Origin: Catenuloplanes indicus
Lineage (GTDB): Bacteria; Actinomycetota; Actinomycetes; Mycobacteriales; Micromonosporaceae
Assembly (NCBI RefSeq): GCF_030813715.1
Contig: NZ_JAUSUZ010000001.1
Span: forward strand, 5,146,001-5,210,000
Length of the DNA: 64,000 nt
Direction: 5' to 3'
This document shows, piece by piece, positions 1 to 7,708 of the stretch. The position numbers and the translations under genes were made by a program. Every line of letters starts with the position of its first letter. Positions within the stretch are counted from its first letter, which is position 1. The notes beneath the pieces are model-generated. The model made no database searches, was not told the origin of the DNA, and saw only the letters and a program-made list of their open reading frames with translations.

Positions 1-91
1 CCGCGCCGACGGACACGACCGCGGAGAGAGCGACGAGCGCCATGCCGGCGAGGCCGGCCCAGCGCCGGTGCTGGCTGGTGTTGCTGCGCAT
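1..91 (-). CDS. Secreted or membrane protein, N-terminal fragment (runs off the left edge)
   Basis: Reading leftward from ATG at 91-89, the first 30 residues form a typical signal peptide: MRSNTSQHRRW, then a hydrophobic stretch rich in Ala, Val and Leu ending near SVGA. A strong ribosome binding site (GGGAGG, minus strand, 101-106) sits about 9 bases upstream, which fixes the start. The mature protein lies outside the window, so no function can be given. No promoter was recognised in the region to its right. Confidence 0.6.
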   Translation of the reverse strand, partial: MRSNTSQHRRWAGLAGMALVALSAVVSVGA

Positions 92-404
92 CGTGTGTTG
101 CCTCCCGTGATCGGTGTGCCGGGATGCAACTCTGCCGTTCGATCACGCTGAGTGGCATCGGTTGCACCGGTAGCGATCAGCGCGGTCCGGTGCCCAGGAG
201 CCGCAGGTCGGCGGCTGGTTCTCGGCTTAGAGCCGAGAGGTGTACGGCGTGTCGGTTTAGCCTGTTCGTGGCTTTTATCGCCCATGCGACAGTCAGCGTC
301 GGCGTGTCCCGCCGCAGGTCCTCATTCGACGCTGGGTGCGGACGACGAGGCTGGAGGCCAGCAGTGCCGCAGTGAGCCGTCGCGCTGGACCACCCAATTC
401 CGCC
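92..404. other. Intergenic stretch without a recognisable gene
   Basis: About 310 bases between the start of the leftward secreted-protein gene and the remnant of a PIN-like gene. It holds the leader and ribosome binding site of the first gene and one short perfect inverted repeat (220-238). Open frames here have no coding signature. Part is less G/C rich than the surrounding genes (about 240-330). Confidence 0.5.
220..238. repeat. Perfect 8-bp inverted repeat with a 3-base loop
   Basis: TCTCGGCT, loop TAG, AGCCGAGA. It could be a small hairpin or a protein-binding dyad. There is no T tract on either side, so it is not a convincing terminator. Confidence 0.4.
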
Positions 405-606
405 GCTCGTGGCGGCCTCGCAGGCTGCCTGGATACGCGGCATCGCGGCCAGCAGCGCGCCGGCCATGTCGGTGAAGCCGAGGTTGGCGTTCGCCAGGGC
501 GAAGAGCAGCACGCCGTGGGTGGTCACCGCGTCACGTTCGACCGGGCGCTGACGGATGCGGGAATCCTTGGTGAGGGCCGCCCAGCCGTGACCGCCGGCC
601 GGCGCT
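405..606 (-). pseudogene. Remnant of a PIN-like (VapC-type) toxin gene, C-terminal part
   Basis: On the minus strand the frame reads GGHGWAALTKDSRIRQRP, followed by a hydrophobic alanine-rich helix region (LLFALANANLGFTDMAGALL) ending in AMPRIQAA. The GW-x-x-LTKD-x-RIR-x-RP pattern is characteristic of the C-terminal half of PIN-like toxins. An in-frame stop lies just upstream and no N-terminal half with the first acidic residues can be found, while downstream the frame runs on into unrelated sequence. No antitoxin gene is adjacent. I read this as a decayed toxin gene rather than a working one. Confidence 0.55.
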
Positions 607-618
607 ATCAGCTGTCAA

Positions 619-634
619 ACATAATCGATTATGT
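619..634. promoter_or_regulatory. 16-bp perfect palindrome ACATAATCGATTATGT
   Basis: A perfect A/T-rich palindrome in a very G/C-rich neighbourhood, between the PIN-like remnant and the serine hydrolase remnant. It contains a -10-like hexamer (GATTAT, 628-633) placed just before the lac-operator-like sequence at 642-655. Possible regulator binding site or promoter; function unproven. Confidence 0.4.
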
Positions 635-641
635 GCGCTGA

Positions 642-655
642 TGTGAGCGGATAAC
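642..655 (+). promoter_or_regulatory. Lac-operator-like 14-mer
   Basis: TGTGAGCGGATAAC is identical to the core of the E. coli lacO1 operator. It lies directly against the stop codon of the leftward serine hydrolase remnant (656-658), and an A/T-rich -10-like element precedes it. A LacI-family regulator is encoded 2.6 kb away, but its own putative sites look different. Coincidence, a decayed operator or vector-derived sequence cannot be separated by eye. Confidence 0.3.
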
Positions 656-1716
656 TCAAAGGAGTTCGTTGAGGGTGTCGACCAAGTGGTCGACTCGGTG
701 GGAGTCGGACAAGTGGTGGGTGACGTAGGCGAAGGAGTAGTTGCGGGTGGGGTCGGTGAAAGCGCAACTCCCACCTATCCCGCCCATTCCCCAGCTGCCG
801 TCCGGTTCCAGCTGCATGCCGAGGGTCCAGCTGACGTCGCGGTTCAGGACGACGTCGAAACCGGTGTAGGACGCGGTCGTCAGTGAGGTCATCAGGCTCG
901 GCGGGAGGATCTCGGGGAGGAGCGAGTAGAGGCGGGCCAGCGCGGTCGCCGTGCTGTGCAGGTTGACGGCGGGAATCTCGGTAGTGCGCCACAGTGGACC
1001 GTTGACGACCGCCGCGGAGGTCGCGCCGGCGGGGAGGAGAGGGCTCGGTGTTTCCAGCTGCCGGGCTCGCCCAGTGGATCAGCGGGCCACGCCGGGACCA
1101 GGTCGGCGCATCGCGCGATCTGCGACGGGGACAGGCCGAAGGCCAGATCCAGATCCCACGGTACGGCGATCTCCTCCCGCAGGAACGTGCCGAGCGTGCG
1201 GCCGTCGACCCGCCGCACCAGCTCGCCGAGCGGATGTCCGTAGGTCAGCGCGAACTCGCCCGCCACCGTCCCGGGCTCCCAGGCCGGTGGCGTGGCCGCC
1301 AGCGAGGACGTGAGCAGGTCCCAGTCGGCGAACGCGGTGGCGGGCAGGCCGGGCGGGAACGCGACCAGACCGGCCGTGTGGTCGAGCAGCTGGCGGACGG
1401 TGACCGACGGCACGCTGAATGACGGCCAGTGGCGGGTCACCGGGTCGTCCAGGTCCAGGCGGCCGCGCGCGACCAGTAGCAGCACGCACAGCGCGGCCAC
1501 CGGCTTGCCGACGGAGTAGACGCCGGCCAGCGTGTCCGGCGTCCACGGCTCGGAAAGGCCGGCGTCCCGCCATCCGCCGTACAGCTCGGCCACGACGGTG
1601 CCGTCGTGGATGACGGTGAGGGCCGCGCCGGTTTCCGCGCCGGAGCCGAGCAGCGCGGAGAAGGCGCTGCGCAATGGTGCGAAGGGGAGCGAAACGCGGC
1701 CGTGCAACGGGATCAC
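656..1716 (-). pseudogene. Serine hydrolase of the class C beta-lactamase/EstB esterase type, frameshifted
   Basis: The N-terminal two thirds carry the SxxK catalytic motif in YSVGKPVAALCVLLL, and a later tyrosine motif TYGHPLGELV suits this family of beta-lactamase-like esterases. After GSWKHRALS (about 1030-1045) the frame is lost; the expected continuation (TSAAVVNGPLW to PPSLMTSLTTASYTGFDVV) is in another frame and runs to the stop at 656-658. One missing base, or two extra, explains the break, so this is a pseudogene or a sequencing error. The start is uncertain: GTG at 1716 is given, while ATG codons at 1758 and 1770 would overlap the divergent oxidoreductase gene. Confidence 0.75.
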
Positions 1717-1768
1717 GGTGGGAGACGCTACAAGACGGCGGGTGAGCGCGGGTGGCATGCTGACGGTC

Positions 1769-3133
1769 ATGGGGCAGCCGGAGCAGGTCGATGTGGTCGT
1801 TGTCGGGCTCGGTGTGGGCGGTGAGGAGGCGGGTGGCCGGCTGGCCGCGGCCGGTCTCAGCGTGGTGGGCATCGAGAGCCGGCTGGTGGGCGGCGAGTGT
1901 CCGTACTACGGGTGCATCCCGACGAAGATGATGATCCGGGCGGGGAACGCGCTGGTCGAGGCACGCCGGGTGGCGCAGCTCGCGGGGCGGTCGACCGTCA
2001 CGGCGGACTGGGCGCCGGTGGCGAAGCGGATCCGTGAGGAGGCGACCGACACCTGGAACGACAAGGTGGCGGTGGACCGGTTCACGGGGAAGGGCGGGCG
2101 GTTCGAGCGCGGCACGGCGCAGATCGTCGGGCCGAACCGGGTGCGGGTCGGCACCGCCGAGTTCGTGGCGCAGCGCGGCATCGTGATCGCGACCGGGACG
2201 GCGCCGGTGGTGCCGCCGATCGACGGGCTGGCCGGCACGCCGTTCTGGACGAACCGGGACGCGGTCGAGGTCGAGCAGCTGCCGCCGTCGCTGGTGATTC
2301 TGGGTGGCGGCGCGATCGGCGTCGAGTTCGCCCAGGTGTTCGCGCGCTTCGGCGTGCAGGTGACCCTGGTGGAGGGCGCGGACCGGGTGCTGGCCGCCGA
2401 GGAGCCGGAGGCCTCCGAGGTGGTGGCGACGGCCCTGCGGGCCGACAACGTCCAGATCCACACGGGGGTACGGGCGGAGCGCGTCCGGCACGACGGGGCC
2501 CGTTTCGTGGTGGGCCTGTCCGACGGCGCCGAGGTGTCCGCGGTGAAGCTCCTGGTGGCGCTGGGCCGGAGGGCGGAGCTGGGTGAGCTGGGCCTGGACG
2601 AGGTGGGTGTGGACGCGTCCGGCCGGTTCATCGAGGTCGACGACCGGCTGCGCGCGGGTGAGAACGTGTGGGCGATCGGCGACGTGACCGGCAAGGGTGG
2701 GTTCACGCACATGGCGATGTACCAGGCGGACATCGTGGTGCGGGACATTCTGGGCCAGGGTGGGCCGGGTGCGGACTACCGGGCGCTGCCGCGGGTGACG
2801 TTCACGGACCCGGAGGTCGGCGCGGTCGGGCTGACCGAGCGTCAGGCGCGGGAGCGCGGGCTGAACGTGCGGGTCGGGATGACGGACGTGTCCGCGTCGT
2901 CGCGCGGTTTCATCCACGGGCCGGGCAACGCGGGTGTGATCAAGGTGGTCGAGGACGTGGACCGGGGTGTGCTGGTCGGTGCCACGTCCGCGGGGGTGAC
3001 CGGCGGTGAGGTGTTGAGCGGTCTGGCCGTGGCGGTGCACGGCGAGGTGCCGGTGGAGCGCCTTCGGAACATGATCTACGCGTACCCGACGTTCCACCGT
3101 GCCATCCACGAGGCCGTCAAGGCGCTTGACTGA
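1769..3133 (+). CDS. FAD-dependent pyridine nucleotide-disulfide oxidoreductase (class I-like)
   Basis: Predicted 454-residue flavoprotein. The N-terminal FAD dinucleotide fold (VVVGLGVGGEEAGG) is followed by the redox disulfide C44-PYYG-C49 in GGECPYYGCIPTK. The NAD(P) fold (LGGGAIGVEFAQVF) is central, then the second FAD motif (NVWAIGDVTGKGGF), and a C-terminal dimerisation domain. Dihydrolipoamide and mercuric reductases end with a catalytic HPT-x-x-E motif; here the matching stretch reads YPTFHR, so the His-Glu pair is absent although both cysteines remain. It may therefore reduce quinones or another acceptor rather than a disulfide. ATG at 1757 in the same frame is an alternative start. 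It is divergent from the serine hydrolase remnant. Confidence 0.85.
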   Translation: MGQPEQVDVVVVGLGVGGEEAGGRLAAAGLSVVGIESRLVGGECPYYGCIPTKMMIRAGNALVEARRVAQLAGRSTVTADWAPVAKRIREEATDTWNDKVAVDRFTGKGGRFERGTAQIVGPNRVRVGTAEFVAQRGIVIATGTAPVVPPIDGLAGTPFWTNRDAVEVEQLPPSLVILGGGAIGVEFAQVFARFGVQVTLVEGADRVLAAEEPEASEVVATALRADNVQIHTGVRAERVRHDGARFVVGLSDGAEVSAVKLLVALGRRAELGELGLDEVGVDASGRFIEVDDRLRAGENVWAIGDVTGKGGFTHMAMYQADIVVRDILGQGGPGADYRALPRVTFTDPEVGAVGLTERQARERGLNVRVGMTDVSASSRGFIHGPGNAGVIKVVEDVDRGVLVGATSAGVTGGEVLSGLAVAVHGEVPVERLRNMIYAYPTFHRAIHEAVKALD

Positions 3134-3169
3134 TCTTTCATGCAGCTGACGTCGGCTTTCAGTCAACCG

Positions 3170-3194
3170 ACGAGAAACGGTTCGGTTCTTTCGT
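3170..3194. promoter_or_regulatory. Imperfect dyad upstream of the LacI-family gene
   Basis: GACGAGAAACGGTTC followed by GGTTCTTTCG forms an imperfect palindrome about 25 bases before the GTG start. GAAAC/TTTC half sites are common in LacI-family operators, so autoregulation is plausible. This is inference only. Confidence 0.35.
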
Positions 3195-3218
3195 AACAGG
3201 GCGCGTAGGATTGCGGCC

Positions 3219-4226
3219 GTGACGAGACGACTGACCGAGGTGGCGAAGAAGGCCGGCGTCAGCGAGGCAACCGTGAGCCGGGTGCTGAACGGGCGCGAGG
3301 GAGTCTCCGAGACGACCCGCATCGCGGTACTGACCGCGCTCGACGTGCTCGGCTACGAGCGGCCGACGAAGCTTCGCGGCGAGCGAGCCCGGCTGGTCGG
3401 CCTGGTTCTGCCCGAGCTGCAGAACCCGATATTCCCCGCGCTGGCCGAGGCGGTGACCGGCGCGCTGGTGCAGCGGGGCTTCTCACCGGTGCTGTGCGCG
3501 CGCACGATCGGCGGCGTCTCCGAGGTCGAGTTCCTGGACATGCTGCTGGAGCACCAGGTCTCCGGCGTCATCTTCGCCGGTGGCAACTATGCGATGGCGG
3601 ACGCGTCGCACGAGCACTACCGGAAGCTGACCGACCGTGGCCTGCCGGCCGTGCTGGTCAACGCGGGCGTCGACGGGCTCGGCTTCCCGCTGGTGTCCAC
3701 GGACGACGCGGAGGCGGTCGAGCAAGGGCTCGCCCATCTGGTGTCGCTCGGGCACACCCGGATCGGCGCGCTGCTCGGGCCGGCCGACCACGTGCCGTCC
3801 CGGCGGAAGCTGGCCGCGGCCGAGTCCGCGGTGGCGGCGCACGACGGGCGGGTCCGGCTGGACGTGGAGCGGTCGAGCTTCTCCACCGAGGGCGGGCGGG
3901 CCGCCGCGGCGAAGCTGGTGAAGCGGGGCGTCACCGGCATCCTGTGCGCGAGCGACGTGCTGGCGCTGGGGGCGGTCCGTGCGGTGCGCCGGCTCGGGCT
4001 GCGGGTGCCGCAGGACGTTTCCGTGGTCGGGTTCGACGACTCCGCGCTGATGAACAGCGTGGACCCGCCACTGACCACGGTGCGCCAGCCGATCGAGGCG
4101 ATGGGGCAGTACGTGGTGGAGCTGCTGGTGCAGCAGATCAACGGTGCGGTGATCGCGGCGGACGAGCTGCTGTTCGAGCCGGAACTGGTGGTGCGCAGCT
4201 CGACCGCACCGGCACCGAGGAGCTAG
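3219..4226 (+). CDS. LacI-family transcriptional regulator of the sugar uptake operon
   Basis: The product has 335 residues and starts with GTG. The N-terminal helix-turn-helix is classic for LacI (LTEVAKKAGVSEATVSRVLNG, residues 4-24), followed by the hinge helix and a periplasmic-binding-protein-like sensor domain with the family signatures GLVLPELQNPIFP and GFDDSALMNSVDPPLTTV. It lies in the same direction as, and just upstream of, the sugar ABC transporter and alpha-glucosidase genes, separated by a hairpin terminator. It most probably represses that operon and releases DNA when a glucoside or related sugar binds. Imperfect dyads lie before its own gene and before the binding-protein gene. 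Confidence 0.93.
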   Translation: MTRRLTEVAKKAGVSEATVSRVLNGREGVSETTRIAVLTALDVLGYERPTKLRGERARLVGLVLPELQNPIFPALAEAVTGALVQRGFSPVLCARTIGGVSEVEFLDMLLEHQVSGVIFAGGNYAMADASHEHYRKLTDRGLPAVLVNAGVDGLGFPLVSTDDAEAVEQGLAHLVSLGHTRIGALLGPADHVPSRRKLAAAESAVAAHDGRVRLDVERSSFSTEGGRAAAAKLVKRGVTGILCASDVLALGAVRAVRRLGLRVPQDVSVVGFDDSALMNSVDPPLTTVRQPIEAMGQYVVELLVQQINGAVIAADELLFEPELVVRSSTAPAPRS

Positions 4227-4241
4227 TAACAAACCCGCACG

Positions 4242-4273
4242 AACGGCCCACGGTCTGCTGACCGTGGGCCGTT
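4242..4273 (+). terminator. Perfect 13-bp hairpin after the LacI gene
   Basis: AACGGCCCACGGT, 6-base loop, ACCGTGGGCCGTT. It separates the regulator from the transporter operon. The U tract is weak (TTTC), which is usual in high-GC actinobacteria. Confidence 0.75.
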
Positions 4274-4341
4274 TCGCGCGCCGCCGGGCCGTGTCGTCTG
4301 AAATTTTCTTGATGTTGTGCGGTTCTTGCGGTCAATGGTTG

Positions 4342-4370
4342 GTGTTTGTATCGTCATCGACACGAAACAC
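4342..4370. promoter_or_regulatory. Putative LacI-type operator in the transporter promoter
   Basis: GTGTTTGTATCG and CGACACGAAACAC form an imperfect dyad centred about 60 bases before the binding-protein start. This A/T-richer stretch is the natural promoter region of the operon, so it is the best candidate binding site of the adjacent regulator. Confidence 0.45.
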
Positions 4371-4415
4371 GGCGTGACAACGACTGAACTTCACCCCAGG
4401 AAGGGGTCCGTTCCC

Positions 4416-5774
4416 ATGGGCACACATCGGATGCGGACGACTCTCGGGCTCCTGCTGGTCGTCGGGCTCGGATTCGGCACCACCGCGTGCGGTGCCGGTA
4501 GCAGCGACGACACCGAGGACGGCGGCAAGGTCACCCTGGTGATCAACGGCCTGCCGCCGGCCACCGAGGCCGCCACCCACCAGCGCTTTCTCGACAACGT
4601 GGCCGAGTTCGAGAAGCTGAATCCGGATATCGACCTCGACCCGCGCGAGGGGAAGATGGACCCGCAGACGTTCGCCGCGAAGCTCGCCGGCGGTCAGCTC
4701 GAGGACGTCTTCTACGTCTACTTCACCGACCCGGCCACCCTGATCGCCAAGCGGCAGGTGGCGAACATCAGCGACTACCTGGGCGACTTCCCGGTCACCT
4801 CGCAGATCAAGCCGGAGGTGCTGCGCGTCTTCCAGGACGACAAGGGCGCCACCTACGGCCTGCCGTACAAGAACTATTCGATGGGTCTGCTCTACAACCG
4901 CGAGCTGTTCACCAAGGCCGGGCTCGACCCGGAGAACCCGCCGCGCACCTGGGCCGGCGTGCGGGAGGCGGCCAAGAAGATCACCGCACTCGGCGACGGG
5001 CACGTGGGCTACGGCGACTACTCGAAGAGCAACACCGGCGGCTGGCACTTCACCACGGAGATCTACTCGCTCGGCGGCGAGGTCGCGGTGAACGACGGCG
5101 GCACCTGGAAGGCCGCTTTCAACGGGCCGCCGGGCCGGCAGGTCCTGCAGCAGCTCAAGGACATGCGCTGGACCGACAACTCGATGGGTGAGCGGCAACT
5201 GCTGGAGTGGGCCGACCTGCTCCAGATGATGGGCTCCGGCAAGCTCGGCATGTACGTGGCGACCGCGGACAACATCCCGACGATCGTCAACCAGTACAAG
5301 GGCAGGTACGAGACGTACGGGCTCGGCCCGATCCCGGGCGGCGCGGGCACGCTCGGCGGCGGCGAGGGCTACATGTTCAACGCGAAGGCCTCGCCCGCGA
5401 AGATCAGGGCCGGCCTGAAGTGGCTGACGTTCTGGTTCACCAGCGCGGAGCGGTTCGATGCGGAGAACAAGTGGGCCGCGGACAACAAGAACCCGGTCGG
5501 GCTGCCGGAGCCGGCGATCTTCACGGGTGCGGCCGCACAGTTGCAGGAGACCGCGGACGCGAAGTACGCGAACGTGCCGCAGCAGAACTACGCGCCGTTC
5601 AAGGCCGCGATGCCGAGCATCCCGGTGAAGCTGGAGCCGCCGAACGCGCAGCAGATCTACGCGGTGCTGGACGTGGCGATGCAGAAGGTGCTCACCGACC
5701 GCAATGCGAACGTGGACCAGCTCCTCGCGGACGCGGAGACGCAGGTCAACCAGATCCTGGCGTCCGTCAGGTGA
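4416..5774 (+). CDS. Extracellular sugar-binding lipoprotein of an ABC transporter
   Basis: Predicted 452-residue family 1 solute-binding protein. The N-terminus is a lipoprotein signal (basic MGTHRMRTT, a Leu/Val/Gly core, then TTACG with the lipidated cysteine), so the protein should be anchored outside the membrane. The mature part has the usual layout of these proteins, for example DVFYVYFTDP near the start and YGLPYKNYSMGLLYNRELF. ATG at 4416 follows a good ribosome binding site (AGGAAGGGG). Two permeases and an intracellular alpha-glucosidase follow, which suggests uptake of an alpha-glucoside or malto-oligosaccharide. An upstream in-frame start would only add residues before the signal peptide. 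Confidence 0.92.
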   Translation: MGTHRMRTTLGLLLVVGLGFGTTACGAGSSDDTEDGGKVTLVINGLPPATEAATHQRFLDNVAEFEKLNPDIDLDPREGKMDPQTFAAKLAGGQLEDVFYVYFTDPATLIAKRQVANISDYLGDFPVTSQIKPEVLRVFQDDKGATYGLPYKNYSMGLLYNRELFTKAGLDPENPPRTWAGVREAAKKITALGDGHVGYGDYSKSNTGGWHFTTEIYSLGGEVAVNDGGTWKAAFNGPPGRQVLQQLKDMRWTDNSMGERQLLEWADLLQMMGSGKLGMYVATADNIPTIVNQYKGRYETYGLGPIPGGAGTLGGGEGYMFNAKASPAKIRAGLKWLTFWFTSAERFDAENKWAADNKNPVGLPEPAIFTGAAAQLQETADAKYANVPQQNYAPFKAAMPSIPVKLEPPNAQQIYAVLDVAMQKVLTDRNANVDQLLADAETQVNQILASVR

Positions 5775-5777
5775 CGG

Positions 5778-5811
5778 CGGTGGGGCCGTCGGAGCGCCGG
5801 CGGCCCCACCG
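5778..5811 (+). terminator. 11-bp hairpin between binding-protein and permease genes
   Basis: CGGTGGGGCCG, 12-base loop, CGGCCCCACCG, with no U tract. In transport operons such a structure often stabilises the upstream message or attenuates readthrough, giving more binding protein than permease. That role is inferred from position. Confidence 0.5.
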
Positions 5812-5888
5812 GCCGCCGCACCCGTCAGGAACGCCGCCCGGCCTCCGTCCCGTACCGCTGAATGGCTTGTGAAGGAAAGGTGACCACG

Positions 5889-6836
5889 ATGGCGGTCCTG
5901 TCGGCCGCGGAACGGACCCAGCGGCTCAGCCCGCCCGATCCGGGAAGACTGCCGCGCAGCGGGCGGCTGCGGCGGGTGATCGGCGACAATCTGCTGGCCT
6001 ATGCGTTCATGGCCGGCGGGCTCGCGTGTTTCGCGCTGTTCTCCTGGTACCCGCTGGTCCGCGGCATCGTCCTGAGCTTCCAGCAGGACAACTTCGTGAC
6101 CGATCCCTATTGGGTCGGCACCGAGAACTACGCTCTGCTGTTCACGGACCCGCTGTTCTGGACCGCGTGGCGGAACACGCTCGTCTTCACCGGCCTCGCG
6201 CTGGTCCTCGGCTATCTGGTGCCGCTGTTCCTGGCGATCCTGCTGAACGAGCTGCGGCACCTGAAAGGATTCTTCCGGGTCGCGGTCTATCTGCCGGTGA
6301 TGCTGCCGCCGATCGTGGTGGTGCTGCTCTGGCGCTATTTCTACGACCCGGGGAACGGGCTGTTCAACACGATTCTCTCCGGCGTGGGCCTGCCCACCTC
6401 GCAGTGGACACAGTCGCCGAGCACCGCGCTGTTCTCGCTGGTGCTGGTGTCGACGTGGGCGAACCTGGGCGGCGCCACGCTGATGTACCTCGCGGGGTTG
6501 CAGGGCATTCCGGGGGAGCTGTACGAGGCGGCGGAACTGGACGGCGCGTCGGTCTGGCAGCGGCTGTGGCACGTGACCGTTCCGCAGTTGCGGTTCCTGA
6601 TGCTGGTGCTGCTGCTGTTGCAGATCATCGCGACCATGCAGGTCTTCATCGAGCCCTATCAGCTGACCGGCACCACGAATCCGGACACCATCACGGTGAT
6701 GGTGCTGATCTACCGGTACGCGTTCACGGTGAACAACGACTTCGGCCTGGCCGCCGCGATGAGCGTGACGCTGTTCGTGGTGCTGGCCGCGTTCTCCGCG
6801 GTCTATCTGCGGCTCACCCGAAGCCAGGAGTCCTGA
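5889..6836 (+). CDS. Sugar ABC transporter permease (MalF type)
   Basis: The product has 315 residues with about six membrane helices after a cytoplasmic N-terminus. The cytoplasmic EAA loop that contacts the ATPase is clear: YEAAELDGASVWQRLWHVTVP. ATG at 5889 is preceded by GAAAGGTG. The second permease begins inside its stop codon (TGATG), so the two are translationally coupled and should form the membrane heterodimer. No ATP-binding subunit is encoded nearby; actinobacterial sugar porters often share one multi-sugar ATPase (MsiK), and that is the likely partner here. Confidence 0.92.
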   Translation: MAVLSAAERTQRLSPPDPGRLPRSGRLRRVIGDNLLAYAFMAGGLACFALFSWYPLVRGIVLSFQQDNFVTDPYWVGTENYALLFTDPLFWTAWRNTLVFTGLALVLGYLVPLFLAILLNELRHLKGFFRVAVYLPVMLPPIVVVLLWRYFYDPGNGLFNTILSGVGLPTSQWTQSPSTALFSLVLVSTWANLGGATLMYLAGLQGIPGELYEAAELDGASVWQRLWHVTVPQLRFLMLVLLLLQIIATMQVFIEPYQLTGTTNPDTITVMVLIYRYAFTVNNDFGLAAAMSVTLFVVLAAFSAVYLRLTRSQES

Positions 6837-7705
6837 TGCGCACGCTCATCTCGGAGACGGAGATCCGCCGGCACCGCGCGCTCTATTTCTTCGTGCTCGG
6901 CGCCGTGACGATCGCGTTCACGCTGGCGTTCCTGTTCCCGGTCTACTGGATGGTGACCGGCGCGCTGAAAACGCCGGTCGAGCTGGCCCAGCCGATTCCC
7001 ACGCTGATTCCGGAGAGCTTCCAGCCGGCGTCCTACGCGGACGCGTGGAGCCGGATGGAGATCGCCCGCTACTTCGCCAACACCGTGGTCTACGCGTTCG
7101 GCGGCTGGCTGTTCATCCTGGTCCTGGACGTGGCGGTGGCGTACGCGCTGTCCAAGCTACGGCCGGTGCTGGGCAACGTGATCCTTGGCGGCATGCTGGC
7201 CAGTCTGATGCTGCCCGCGTCCGCGCTGCTCATCCCCGCCTACCTGACCGTGACGGACGTGCCGCTGCTCGGCGTGAACCTGCTGAACACGCCGTGGGCA
7301 CTGTGGCTGCCCGCGGTGGCGAACGCGTTCAACATCTACGTGCTGAAGCGGTTCTTCGACCAGATCCCGAACGACCTGCTGGACGCGGCCGCGATCGACG
7401 GCGCGGGCCGGCTGCGGGTGCTGTGGTCGGTGGTGCTGCCGCTGTCCCGCCCGGTGCTCGGTGTGGTCTCGATCTTCGCGATCATCGGCATCTGGAAGGA
7501 CTTCCTCTGGCCGCTGCTGGTGCTGCCGGAACCGGCCGCGCAGACGCTCAGCGTGGCGCTGTCCCGGCTGTCGCTGACCAGCCAGGTGCCGTTGAACATG
7601 ATGCTCGCGGGCCTGGTGATCGCCAGCGTCCCGATGATCGTCATCTTTCTGATCTTCCAGCGCAGCATCATCGGGGGCCTCTCGGCCGGGGCAATGAAGG
7701 GTTGA
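6836..7705 (+). CDS. Sugar ABC transporter permease (MalG type)
   Basis: The product has 289 residues, about six membrane helices and the MalG-type EAA loop DAAAIDGAGRLRVLWSVVLP. Its ATG overlaps the TGA of the preceding permease. The C-terminus is typical for the family (QRSIIGGLSAGAMKG). It forms the second half of the membrane channel. The alpha-glucosidase gene starts three bases after its stop, so all four genes are probably one transcript. Confidence 0.92.
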   Translation: MRTLISETEIRRHRALYFFVLGAVTIAFTLAFLFPVYWMVTGALKTPVELAQPIPTLIPESFQPASYADAWSRMEIARYFANTVVYAFGGWLFILVLDVAVAYALSKLRPVLGNVILGGMLASLMLPASALLIPAYLTVTDVPLLGVNLLNTPWALWLPAVANAFNIYVLKRFFDQIPNDLLDAAAIDGAGRLRVLWSVVLPLSRPVLGVVSIFAIIGIWKDFLWPLLVLPEPAAQTLSVALSRLSLTSQVPLNMMLAGLVIASVPMIVIFLIFQRSIIGGLSAGAMKG

Positions 7706-7708
7706 CAC

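Noticed and set aside
1079-3322. A 747-residue leftward open frame across the oxidoreductase
   Set aside because: Its Arg/His-rich translation is the complement of the flavoprotein gene and crosses the hydrolase remnant; not a real gene.
4332-6572. A 746-residue leftward open frame opposite the sugar transporter genes
   Set aside because: Antisense to a well-supported operon; no recognisable domain.
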